DNA of 26,628 nt from Mikrocytos mackini (GCA_030180075.1 JASNJN010000430.1:1-26628); one strand, 5' to 3'; shown: positions 9,444 to 17,646, counted from the stretch's first letter. Notes: generated from the sequence alone by a model not told the origin. Numbers and translations are program-made.

Positions 9444-9794
9444 TCATTCGTTTATCAAAGGTGGTTGTGTTTTCATCCGTAGATATGCCACAAAAGGATT
9501 GGGAATTTCCCAATCAAAAAATGTCAGCATTCCTATTTTTCTTCCCTCTTCTTCTTTCTGCCCTTCCTTTATGTTTTTATTTCGTTCTATTATATTCTCT
9601 TTTGCTTTTTCAATAGTATCTCCATTTATATATTCGAGGCTAACTATATCATTTTCTATATATGTTGTATTATCAGTAACAGATTTTCTGTTGCATGTTA
9701 GTTTGTTAAATCGTTTAATCAATGGCTTGGTGTTTTCATCTATATTATTATAGTGTTCCATTCTATTCTCCCACGAAAATGATAACAAGGACAA
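9444..9794 (-). CDS. 3' part of the interrupted host gene, possible last exon
   Basis: An open minus-strand frame of 116 codons, polar and charged, with WENRMEHYNNIDENTKPLI near its start and a Lys/Glu-rich stretch (EKAKENIIERNKNIKEGQKE) before FFDWEIPNPFVAYL. Its composition resembles the two open segments just upstream on the same strand (9806-10020 and 9994-10383), so I treat all as parts of one gene. The frame differs from that of the 9806-9964 segment. Either a small intron or a frameshift lies around 9795-9810; no clear splice site was seen. No domain is recognised. It could be a pseudogene tail. Confidence 0.4.
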   Translation of the reverse strand: MSLLSFSWENRMEHYNNIDENTKPLIKRFNKLTCNRKSVTDNTTYIENDIVSLEYINGDTIEKAKENIIERNKNIKEGQKEEEGRKIGMLTFFDWEIPNPFVAYLRMKTQPPLINE

Positions 9795-9805
9795 ATCACA
9801 ATGCT

Positions 9806-10020
9806 TTAGTTTTTTGGAATTTTGTTGGTCGTCTCCATTGTTCTGTAAAGATATTCAAGCCTAAACTCCGTAGTTCTAAGAATATCTTCTTCAAAATTCA
9901 AGTGAAGTAAACATTGGCCAAGTATAGTGGTATTAATTTCCCGTATTCTCTGGATCCAATACATAATGCAGATTATGTGGTTTTTATGTTTGTTTATTTC
10001 TTCCTCTCTTTTTCTTCGAT
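9806..10020 (-). CDS. Middle segment of the interrupted host gene
   Basis: A minus-strand frame open from about 10020 to TAA at 9808-9806, in a different frame from the neighbouring segments, overlapping the end of the 9994-10383 frame. It contains an ATG at 9964 followed by MYWIQRIREINTTILGQ and LLHLNFEEDILRTTEFRLEY, which looks like coding sequence rather than chance (52 codons after the ATG). It may be an exon or the product of a frameshift from the upstream frame. There is no recognised domain. Confidence rests on composition and strand continuity only. Confidence 0.35.
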
Positions 10021-10383
10021 ACGTTCGTCATATGTATCATTCGTTATGTCTATCTCTGGCCTGCCGCTTTTGCTTGCATTTGTTGTTCCCGCATTTTGTT
10101 GCTGTTCTTCAACGTATATGTGTGTTTGCTCAATCAAATCGAAGTAGATTTTTCTCATGTTTGATGTAATTAAAGATTTCAAAAATTTGCAAGAATCATT
10201 CGAGTACTTACCATTGCCATATTCTAAATAAATAGCCTCTTCATATAAAATGGCGTCTTTTAATGTATTGCGGTTGAAATGTTCACTGATTATGCAGTCA
10301 TCGGTGTAATACGGTAACGTATAAGAACTTTGTTTGAATTGCATAGCGTAGTTGTTTAATTCCGTGTAGTCTGAATCACTATA
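9994..10383 (-). CDS. Host gene, part downstream of the element A insertion
   Basis: The minus-strand frame runs from the insertion point at 10383 to TAA at 9994 (129 sense codons). Counted from the 15535 start and using one copy of the 4-bp TSD, this is exactly the continuing frame of the 15033-15535 segment. Visible pieces include YSDSDYTELNNYAMQFKQ and YTLPYYTDDCIISEHF, then a polar Gln/Thr/Asp-rich tail. A strong 5' splice-site consensus, ATG/GTAAGTAC, is at 10211, so the exon may end at residue GNG and the later codons may be intronic. The ATG at 10344 is internal, not the true start. Function unknown. Confidence 0.6.
   Translation of the reverse strand, partial: YSDSDYTELNNYAMQFKQSSYTLPYYTDDCIISEHFNRNTLKDAILYEEAIYLEYGNGKYSNDSCKFLKSLITSNMRKIYFDLIEQTHIYVEEQQQNAGTTNASKSGRPEIDITNDTYDERIEEKERKK
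10209..10214 (-). promoter_or_regulatory. Candidate 5' splice site in the host gene
   Basis: The minus strand reads AATG/GTAAGTAC with the GT at 10211-10210, a near-perfect match to the metazoan donor consensus. The frame also stays open through it to 9994. No convincing acceptor with a pyrimidine tract could be assigned, so usage is uncertain. Confidence 0.4.
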
Positions 10384-10387
10384 CGTT

Positions 10388-10700
10388 TGATGTAGATAGG
10401 ATCTAATCGGGCTTTTGGTTCTCTACCAAAAAGTGCCTAACTAATTACTGGATGCCAACATCCAACTTTCGGAAATTAGATATAAATAAATATAAAAATA
10501 ATAATATCATAGAAATCAGTTAGTATATAAAATGTATCATAATAATTATAAAGGTTATAATAAACGTACAACGAACAACAATGAACCAAGAAACGAACGT
10601 GGTTCAGGTAACAGGGATTATTCAAATAGACAACGCATTACTTCGCGATCTATTTATGTGAACACGATTCTTCACAGAATACCACTTGTAGCCTATTTCA
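10388..10700 (+). repeat. 5' LTR of element A (313 bp)
   Basis: Starts TGATGTAGATAGG, ends CTATTTCA. It contains a TATATAAA box at about 10523-10530, a TTTTGGT/ACCAAAA hairpin, and an ATG at 10532 whose frame stays open through the LTR end into Gag. If transcription starts 25-30 bp after the TATA box, that ATG would lie upstream of the RNA start and Gag would begin at 10703. Confidence 0.92.
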
Positions 10701-10702
10701 AA

Positions 10703-11791
10703 ATGAATTCATTCGACTTAAATAGGTCACACCAGGTTTCCAACTTTTCAAAAAATAACTTTTCACAAATGAACACCGAATTTAAAACAGACGCACACGT
10801 GCACGTAGAGACAAGAGTAGTAGAGAATCCATTCGAAGATACAACGTATTCACCAGGTGACACTCCAATTCCTCAACCGAGCAACGACGTAGATTTTATC
10901 AACTTGGTTACTTCACAGCCACTTCTACACGTCACGCCGTATATACAGGACTTTGACAATTCGTTCAAAGTGGAGAGATCTGACTTTACGATTCGCCCTT
11001 CGGATTCCACACTCACCGTCACTCGACACTTAGACAGTCTCAGCTCACCCCATCATCAGAACTTATTCAAATGGGCCGTAAGCTTTGCAAACGCATGCCA
11101 GCTGTGTGGTTGGACACAAGAAACACAAGTAGCTATTCTACGCTCCTTACTCTCGCCAACCCTTAACTCACAGACTGAAGCGGAAAAGACGCCAGGAGGA
11201 ATTCTCAAAGCGATCTACACTTTAAAGTATCCACGAAGGGATGCGCAGATATACTCCAACTTATTAGAGGAGATACATCAGGACGACTTTAGGACAATCG
11301 GAGAATACACAAAAGCAATCTTCGATACAGTCTCCAGATTCTGCCTCTGTACAAACCTGAACAAGATCTTCCACATTCAGAAATGCCAGGAAATCTTCTA
11401 CAAAGGTTTAGCCGAAGACACTAAGTTAGAACTTCTTAAACTTAACATCGTCACGGCACACGATACATTCGAGCACATTCACAGAGCCGAATACATGATC
11501 TCTAGTCAGCTTACACCGACGTCGACGAGACCAATGCAAAGACAATCTCCATCGTATATGCCAGCAGAGCACCAACAATTTCGAAGACATAGGGACAGAA
11601 ACACTTCCAGACACGAAAGAAACGAAAGAAGATCCTATTGTTCCTCTCATGGAACCTACACTCATTCAACAGCAGATTGTAGAGCCAAAAGCAACCAAAC
11701 AAGTTACAACAGCGGCTATACAACAAATACCAAGAGGTATGATTACAATAAAAGAATGAGTCACAACAAAAAGGCCAAGTTAGAGCAATAA
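10703..11791 (+). CDS. Gag of element A
   Basis: The frame is open from 10532 inside the 5' LTR. I prefer ATG 10703, the first one downstream of the LTR, since the LTR TATA box makes an earlier start unlikely. The mid-part (about residues 175-320 counted from 10532: FKWAVSFANACQLCGWTQET, LKYPRRDAQIY, YKGLAEDTKLELL) aligns with the Gag of element B, so it is the capsid domain. Near the C terminus is a zinc-knuckle variant YCSSHGTYTHSTADC (11639-11680), C-x2-H-x4-H-x4-C instead of CCHC, followed by a basic tail for RNA binding. The stop is at 11789-11791, overlapping the open Pol frame. Confidence 0.88.
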   Translation: MNSFDLNRSHQVSNFSKNNFSQMNTEFKTDAHVHVETRVVENPFEDTTYSPGDTPIPQPSNDVDFINLVTSQPLLHVTPYIQDFDNSFKVERSDFTIRPSDSTLTVTRHLDSLSSPHHQNLFKWAVSFANACQLCGWTQETQVAILRSLLSPTLNSQTEAEKTPGGILKAIYTLKYPRRDAQIYSNLLEEIHQDDFRTIGEYTKAIFDTVSRFCLCTNLNKIFHIQKCQEIFYKGLAEDTKLELLKLNIVTAHDTFEHIHRAEYMISSQLTPTSTRPMQRQSPSYMPAEHQQFRRHRDRNTSRHERNERRSYCSSHGTYTHSTADCRAKSNQTSYNSGYTTNTKRYDYNKRMSHNKKAKLEQ

Positions 11792-13920
11792 TAGAGAGAC
11801 GAAACGAACCAACGGATGTAAACATTATTTGTGTGGTTAATCAAAAGAAAATAGAAGCGTTAATTGACACTGGAGCGACTTCGAACTTTATTTCGCTCGA
11901 TCAAGCTAAAGAATTAAAACTTCCTCTACATTCTTCGACAAACATAGAAGCAATGACCGTGAACAATCAGCAACTTCAACTCGCTGGCACGACTAAACTT
12001 GACTTCTCTCTTTCAAACGAATCAAACATCGTTCACAATGCAGACTTCCTCATTGCGCCAGGAATTAGTAGTCCATTAATCTTAGGAACAAGATTTCTAG
12101 ACGACAACAGCGCCATAATAGACTTTCAAGCAGGAACAGTCGCAATCGATGGCAGAATTCTACCGTGGAGAACAACTACTCACTCCAATACACCTGACGC
12201 GAAATTAATTCAAAAGACAAAGATTTGCGCAGTAACACAAGTCGCCAGTAAAGAAGAAGAACTAACAAAATGTATTAAGGAATATAAAGAAAACAATCCA
12301 GAACTTGGATTAATACCTAATGTGCAACATATAGTTCAATTACATAACGAAACACCGATTACAAAGAAAGCTTATCCGGTGCCTGTTAAAAGAATAGAAG
12401 AAACTCAAACAGAAATAGACAGATTACTTAGTCTAGGAGTTATAGTACCAAGCACTTCCAGCTTCTGTTCTTCTGCGTTTCCGATCTACAAGAAAAACGG
12501 ACAAATCCGTCTCGTTGTAGATTACAGGACTCTTAACACGCAAACAACACCTCAGAACTTTCCTTTACCCCGGATTGCAGATTATATGGCACAACTCTCA
12601 GACTCAAAGTTTTATTCACAGATAGACCTGAATATGGGTTACTATCAGATCGCCATGCATCCGAACAGTCAACCTTTAACATCTTTCAGCATTTTAAACG
12701 GCCAATATGAATTTACACGCATGCCATTCGGTTTATGCAATGCGCCGAGAACTTTCCAACAATCAATGACACAGATATTTCAAGGAGATTCTTTTACAAA
12801 GGTTTATTTAGATGACATTCTTGTGCACTCAAAAACAAAGGAAGAGCACTACGATCATCTACTCACAGTACTTTCCAAACTTAGAAACCTAGGAGTTTCA
12901 ATAAACTGGAAAAAGACAAACATCCTGAAAGAAGAAGTGACATACTTAGGTCACGTGATCAATGAAACTGGAGTAAGAGCTGACACAGCAAGAATACAAA
13001 ACTTAAGCTTCAAAACACCCAAAACTAAGAAAGATATCATGAAGCTTGTAGGTGTCATTCAGTGGTTTAGGCCTTTTATTCATAACGCCTCAAAGAAACT
13101 TCTCTTTGCCACACAGAAATTAAAGAAAGAAAGCAAGACACTGGAATGGTCCGAAGAAGACGACCAAAAACTAAACACACTTGTACAAGAGATAAAAGAT
13201 CAAACTCTTCTAGCATTTCCTGATTGGCAAGAACGATTCACATTAGAAACTGACGCTTCTGACTACACAATAGGTGCAGTATTGTACCAAAAAGACAGGA
13301 TCCTAGGATACTATTCCTATACTCTCAAATCTTCTGAAAAGAATTACACAATTCCAGAGAAAGAGTTCTTTGCCATTTACAAGGCTTTGGAGCATTTTAA
13401 AACGCTCGTTTTCGGATCTAAAGTTTTAGTTAAAAGCGATAACAAAAACATACAAGGAATACGTGAATTCAGTAAACGTATGGAGCGCTGGAAAATAACA
13501 ATTCAAGAACAAAACTTAACATTTGAATTTATTCCAGGGAAAGAAAACGTACTCGCTGATCACCTTTCCAGATTAAGAACAATCAAAACCGAATCAGATT
13601 TTGAAGGAATTATACACGACGTTCGCAATTGGCAATCTTCATTTCCATGCCTAAATACAGATAGCGAACCTTTACCAGAACTAAACGGATTTAAAATTAC
13701 AGACAACAACAAGAAATTGATTGTCATTCCTGAAGAGAAAGCTGATGAATTCTTAAAAAGAATACACATTACTCTTCAACACCCAGGAAAAACAGCAACT
13801 TTAGAGACTTTAAAGAAATTTTACTCTATACCGGACGTTATAAAAAGAATTGAAAACACTTGCAAGAACTGCAACGAATGTCAACTTCACAAACCAGAAA
13901 GAAAACTTTTGGAACTGTAA
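11752..13920 (+). CDS. Pol of element A: protease, RT, RNase H, integrase N-domain
   Basis: Frame 1 opens at 11752, inside the end of Gag. A GTG at 11833 is not needed if Pol comes from -1 frameshifting. Residues counted from 11833: protease DTGA 12-15; reverse transcriptase with IRLVVDYRTLN (225-235), D264 in QIDLN and YLDD 325-328; RNase H with D473 (TDAS), E511 region, D536 (SDNKN) and D576 (LADHLSR); integrase zinc domain H645-x4-H650 and C677-x2-C680. All expected catalytic residues are present. The frame stops at 13920, in an A-rich stretch just after the integrase zinc domain, while the catalytic core continues in frame 3. This looks like a one-base loss or an assembly error. Confidence 0.9.
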   Translation, partial: KNESQQKGQVRAIIERRNEPTDVNIICVVNQKKIEALIDTGATSNFISLDQAKELKLPLHSSTNIEAMTVNNQQLQLAGTTKLDFSLSNESNIVHNADFLIAPGISSPLILGTRFLDDNSAIIDFQAGTVAIDGRILPWRTTTHSNTPDAKLIQKTKICAVTQVASKEEELTKCIKEYKENNPELGLIPNVQHIVQLHNETPITKKAYPVPVKRIEETQTEIDRLLSLGVIVPSTSSFCSSAFPIYKKNGQIRLVVDYRTLNTQTTPQNFPLPRIADYMAQLSDSKFYSQIDLNMGYYQIAMHPNSQPLTSFSILNGQYEFTRMPFGLCNAPRTFQQSMTQIFQGDSFTKVYLDDILVHSKTKEEHYDHLLTVLSKLRNLGVSINWKKTNILKEEVTYLGHVINETGVRADTARIQNLSFKTPKTKKDIMKLVGVIQWFRPFIHNASKKLLFATQKLKKESKTLEWSEEDDQKLNTLVQEIKDQTLLAFPDWQERFTLETDASDYTIGAVLYQKDRILGYYSYTLKSSEKNYTIPEKEFFAIYKALEHFKTLVFGSKVLVKSDNKNIQGIREFSKRMERWKITIQEQNLTFEFIPGKENVLADHLSRLRTIKTESDFEGIIHDVRNWQSSFPCLNTDSEPLPELNGFKITDNNKKLIVIPEEKADEFLKRIHITLQHPGKTATLETLKKFYSIPDVIKRIENTCKNCNECQLHKPERKLLEL

Positions 13921-14348
13921 AAGGGTTTCTATACTCCCCTATTGAGTATGAAAGACTTTGTATTGACATTTTCGGACCAATAAAAAGCCATCAATTCGAT
14001 ACGAGCTTTAAGGAAGAAAAGTTTTCAATTCTAGTCATTGTCGATATCAAAACTCGCTGGACGGAGGTAGGGATACTCCGTAACACGCAAGCATCGGACA
14101 TTATAAAAGTTACAAAACAGAGATGGTTTAAGAAGTTTCCAACACCAAGACAAGTCATCACAGATCGAGGACCACAATTCCTCAGTGAAGAATGGAAAGA
14201 CTTTTGTGCGGAAAACGAAGTAAAACACCAACTCACAAGTGGATATAATCCAACATGTAACAGTCCCGTTGAACGCAAAAACCAAGAGATTGCGCTGATA
14301 ATGAAGATCTTCAAAGGACACAAACTTACGACAGTTTTAGAAAAATAA
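13905..14348 (+). pseudogene. Integrase catalytic core of element A, out of frame
   Basis: Frame 3 carries the core of a DDE integrase: D in LCIDIFGP, D in ITDRGPQF and E in NSPVERKNQE, with exactly 35 residues between the second Asp and the Glu (D-D35-E complete). An ATG at 13860 belongs to the overlap and is not a real start; homologous sequence begins around 13905 (KTFGTVKGFLYS). The frame ends at 14346-14348, but integrase sequence continues in frame 2 from about 14327. As written, a single protein cannot be made from 11833 to the element end. Confidence 0.8.
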
Positions 14349-14734
14349 GAAGAAGACTCAATCACGTAGCGAACACAAGATTAGGAGTTTCACCATTCGA
14401 ATCCAGAGAAAGATATAGTCAACTGGATCCTTTAAGAAGAAACTTAAAAGTAATCGTTTCCTCCTCAATTGAAAAAGATTTACAAATAAAAGAGAACGAG
14501 GAAAACAAGCGAAACCAGAAGAGAACAAAACATGTTTATGAAATAGGAGATAAAGTAAAGATTTCAAACCCTATTGGAGATAAACTAAAAGACAGATTCC
14601 GCGGCCCATACGAAATCATTTGGCTTAGCGATGACGGTAACAATATAAAGATCCAACAAGAAAATAAAACATCAATCCACAATTTAAAGAAAGTATTTCC
14701 CTGGAGGAGGCAGGATGATGTAGATAGGATCTAA
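14327..14734 (+). pseudogene. Integrase C-terminal domain of element A, out of frame
   Basis: Frame 2 is open from before 14327 to TAA at 14732-14734, the stop lying a few codons inside the 3' LTR. It reads RRRLNHVANTRLGVSPFE, the usual post-core 'G-x-SPFE' region, then a Lys/Glu-rich linker and the SH3-like domain (YEIGDKVKI, FRGPYEI, NLKKVFPWRR). This is the DNA-binding end of integrase, separated from the core by the second frame break at about 14318-14332. Confidence 0.75.
14703..14715 (+). promoter_or_regulatory. Polypurine tract of element A
   Basis: GGAGGAGGCAGGA directly abuts the TG of the 3' LTR, the position from which plus-strand DNA synthesis is primed. Element B has a tract with the same GCAGGA end. 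Confidence 0.7.
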
Positions 14735-15028
14735 TCGGGCTTTTGGTTCTCTACCAAAAAGTGCCTAACTAATTACTGGATGCCAACATCCAACTTTCGG
14801 AAATTAGATATAAATAAATATAAAAATAATAATATCATAGAAATCAGTTAGTATATAAAATGTATCATAATAATTATAAAGGTTATAATAAACGTACAAC
14901 GAACAACAATGAACCAAGAAACGAACGTGGTTCAGGTAACAGGGATTATTCAAATAGACAACGCATTACTTCGCGATCTATTTATGTGAACACGATTCTT
15001 CACAGAATACCACTTGTAGCCTATGTCA
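14716..15028 (+). repeat. 3' LTR of element A (313 bp)
   Basis: By eye identical to the 5' LTR except at 15025 (G, versus T at 10697), four bases from the end. It is followed by the CGTT target duplication. A 62-codon ORF at 14860-15048 is the LTR portion of the Gag frame and runs a few codons into the host gene. Confidence 0.92.
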
Positions 15029-15032
15029 CGTT

Positions 15033-15535
15033 CTATTTACATATATAAAGAATATTTTTTTGTATATCTCGGCGTTCATGACTTCAACCCCCTCAATATA
15101 AAGGAGTGGCGATAGTCTTAAAAACAAGAACAATTTCATTTCATCAACACAATCATAAATCGTGTTTATGTTGAAATGCTTGTAAAAGCAGCCAATTTTG
15201 TTTGAGTGTTGGTTTAGAACTCTTTGGAGAGGATTGGTCTTAGGTACTTTAATGATGGCGTTGTCGGTTGTCTGGTGGGGTATTTGGCTAGTGTGAGTGG
15301 TATTGTTTTGTCCGAGTAATTCCCACAGAGTATAAGTGTTGTTTGGGTGTGAACCGTTTGAAGTCTGACTAGGAACAATTATGCATGGATGAAGTTTAAT
15401 AGCAAAATTTGTTGGATTTTTGCCATTCGAATTTGTCGATCCCAATGATCGATATTGTAGTGATCTGGTAGAACCGGTAGCGATCACCGTGATTAATAGA
15501 TACATAAGCGTTAGAATTATGAATTTATGAATCAT
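15033..15535 (-). CDS. Host gene, 5' part: secreted or membrane protein start
   Basis: Start chosen at ATG 15535, because the next residues MIHKFIILTLMYLLITVIAT form a typical signal peptide. A longer start at 15580 would put 15 basic and polar residues in front. After the signal come N-glycosylation-type sites (NGS, NNT, NNTT) and isolated cysteines, consistent with an extracellular or luminal protein; a second hydrophobic stretch (LFLFLRLSPLLYI) follows near the 3' end. The frame reaches the insertion site of element A at 15029-15032 and there runs into a stop inside the LTR. In the empty-site arrangement it continues in frame at 10383. No family recognised. Confidence 0.6.
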
Positions 15536-15824
15536 TCGACTTTTTAAATTGGGAAATATATTTTTACCAAATTTTTGCATTTGTATAAGGTATTATTTTA
15601 ACCTTTAATAGATCATTCTCGTGTGTTATGATATAAGCCCACTATGGAGGTTTGCCGATTAACTAAAATATAATATTAACTTTTCATCCAAAATTTAGTA
15701 TACTCTTTAAAACACACACCATCACATATGACATACAACGACAACATAAGAAGCCGTAAGGGTCGACACCAACCCGACGATAGCCATACAGGGGTTATTA
15801 CTCACCCCTCTACGAGCACCTCCT
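15536..15824. other. Upstream region of the host gene, left flank of element B
   Basis: About 290 bp between the start of the interrupted minus-strand gene and the left repeat of element B. Its right half (about 15740-15824) is GC-richer and has a small hairpin AGGGGT/ACCCCT (15789-15808). Any promoter of the host gene must lie here or within element B. Confidence 0.5.
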
Positions 15825-15931
15825 TGTTATAGTCTAAATAAATATAGATATTATATTATCAGAAAAATAGTCACGACCAATAACTTCAATCAGAGGCGAC
15901 GCCCGAACTGGGGCTCGCCACCATACAATCA
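15825..15931 (+). repeat. 5' LTR-like repeat of element B (about 107 bp)
   Basis: Starts TGTTATAGTC and matches the 3' copy (19750-20064, minus its insertion) through ATCAGG at 15933. The likely end is the CA at 15930-15931. At about 107 bp it is unusually short for a Ty3/gypsy LTR. It contains GGCGACGCCCGAACTGGGG (about 15895-15914), which looks more like a primer-binding site than LTR sequence. The true LTR border is therefore uncertain. Confidence 0.7.
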
Positions 15932-16003
15932 GGGGAAGTCCCCCAATCACTACAACACCCCCGGAACGTATACGAGTGTTACGCCCGCTGGGGCCATGTC
16001 AAC

Positions 16004-16620
16004 ATGATATCATGGAGAAACATGGAAGGAATCATCAATCCACCTGGGAAACGGTCACGCGCCGAGGGTTTTGGCAAAGCCACCTTCATAGTCACCCCAG
16101 CCAATACTTCTATAAAAATCACGCGAAGCCTGGACCTAATAGAGGATATACAGGAACAGGACCTCTTCGCATGGCGTGAGGCATTCGAGCATACCGCAAA
16201 ACTATGTGGATGGAACACACAACAATCCAACGAAGTCCTGCTATCACTTGTGTCATCAGAGTACCTAGCCAAACTGAATATTAAGGCATCCTCCGAAGTT
16301 AATCTAAAAAGTCTGTTCCACATAAAATACCCGGGAAAATCCGCATACATGTATGCCAACAAGCTAAACAACCTTCGGCAAATAGACTTCACAACATTGC
16401 GAGCCTATTTGGATGAAATAAAGCATCTCGTGGATATCTTAAGTATGATTAACAGTTGGAATTTTCAGGAAAAGCAGAACAAAATTAACGATAGTTTTCT
16501 CTTGGGGATAGCCGAGTTCACGCAATTTGAACTCGTTCGGTACAACTCATTCACTTTCAAAGAGCTAACGGATACCCTAATACTCCAAGAAGACAATCTC
16601 ATCGAGATTATACAACGGAA
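16004..16620 (+). CDS. Gag capsid part of element B
   Basis: Starts at ATG 16004 (other ATGs follow within 25 bp). The capsid region aligns with that of element A: SIKITRSLDLIEDI, FAWREAFEHTAKLCGWN, LFHIKYPGKSAYMYANKL, LLGIAEFTQFELVRYNS. The frame is formally open to 16921, but beyond about 16620 it turns into Thr/His-rich nonsense while the true nucleocapsid continues in frame 1. I therefore end the homologous part at the frame break in GGAAAATGAC (about 16618-16627). Confidence 0.8.
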
Positions 16621-17646
16621 AATGACTCAGAGGAACAACTTCGCCAAAAACACGAGGACAGGAAGGACTCAGAACGCGAACCCTCTAGACATAGGAGCGA
16701 CGGATACTGGAAGAAAAGACCGGCACATGAGGCCACCAGAAACCCACATGCAACACAGAGACACAATAACAATCGCGACGATTACTGCAGCAGACATCAA
16801 CGGTACGGACACAAGACAAGCGAATGCAGACTCAACAATACACGCGACACACCTAATTCGAACTCAAAACCATCGAAGTCGTGGGCACTACGCGAAGTTC
16901 TCTCAACACCGTCGGCCCTGACCATAAAAGGATCGTGCCATAATCAAGACACCAAGCTTATCATAGATACAGGCTCGGCATATAACTATATATCCAGTGC
17001 GAAGATAGACGCATTGGGCATTAAGACTATGGATCTGGAACCTGCAAAGGCCGAACTTGCAAATGGTGGCGTGGTAGAAGTGTTTAAGAAAGCGCTCATT
17101 GAATTTAAAACGGATACCAATTCGCCCGAAACACATACAGCGATGTTCAGAGTGCCAGAGTCTAAAACCCCAGACTTACTGGTAGGGATGGAATTCTTAT
17201 CCCGTAATAACGCAATTTTAAATCTACCTGGGAACACTATCACCTTGAACAACACCACACAACAAATATCTAATCTCACACATAACGGAGGTTCCCTGTC
17301 ACCAATGGAAGAAGAGCTGACGACAAAGACTAAAATATGGAGAAACGAAACCATTAGCGGGAATGTAGACGAACAAATACAACAGGAAATAGAACGAAAT
17401 AAAAGCGAGAATCCTGTCTTAGGGAAAATAGACGTAGGAGAACACACAATCTCTCTCAAAGACAATTTTCCGATCAGCCAACAAAGCTATAGCATTCCAT
17501 TGGCCAAGAGACAACAAACCAAGGAGGAACTAATAAAGCTGTCTCAACTCGGAGTTATAAGGGAAAGTATGAGCGAATACAGTTCCCCGGCACTATCCGA
17601 CTTGTGGTGGATTACCGCAAAGTTAATGAAAAAACTAGGAAGATAA
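16621..17646 (+). pseudogene. Nucleocapsid, protease and RT start of element B (shifted frame)
   Basis: Frame 1 carries an Arg/Lys-rich linker, then a zinc knuckle YCSRHQRYGHKTSEC (16786-16827), C-x2-H-x4-H-x4-C as in element A, then the protease active site IIDTGSAYNYIS (DTG at 16966-16974). It then runs through a linker to the start of the reverse transcriptase (LGVIRESMSEYSSPAL). At about 17595 the frame leaves the homologous reading and ends at 17646. About ten residues expected between SSPA and RLVVDY are missing, so a small deletion removed part of the fingers and shifted the frame. Confidence 0.75.

Larger units (their letters stand above)
10388..15028 (+). mobile_element. Young Ty3/gypsy-like LTR retrotransposon A
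   Basis: A 4.6-kb element bounded by two 313-bp LTRs that differ at one base, with TG...CA ends, a 4-bp TSD and a purine-rich tract before the 3' LTR. The order is Gag, protease, reverse transcriptase, RNase H, integrase, as in Ty3/gypsy. Gag is in frame 2 and Pol starts in frame 1 (an overlap compatible with -1 frameshifting). Pol then breaks twice inside integrase. It lies antisense in a minus-strand host gene. I could not find a tRNA-type primer-binding site starting TGG after the 5' LTR. Confidence 0.93.
10384..15032. repeat. 4-bp target site duplication of element A (CGTT)
   Basis: CGTT at 10384-10387 immediately precedes the 5' LTR, and CGTT at 15029-15032 immediately follows the 3' LTR. 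Four to six base duplications are usual for Ty3/gypsy integrases. The coordinates span both copies and the element between them. Confidence 0.85.

Noticed and set aside
14860-15048. 62-codon ORF in the 3' LTR of element A
   Set aside because: It is simply the LTR copy of the Gag N-terminal frame running into host sequence.
15725-15824. GC-richer stretch before element B with CCATACAGGGG resembling the LTR end region
   Set aside because: The similarity to the end of the element B repeat is short and gapped; not enough to call a tandem LTR remnant.
16620-16921. C-terminal third of the long Gag ORF of element B
   Set aside because: Composition is nonsense-like, and the knuckle and protease are in another frame; not treated as protein.
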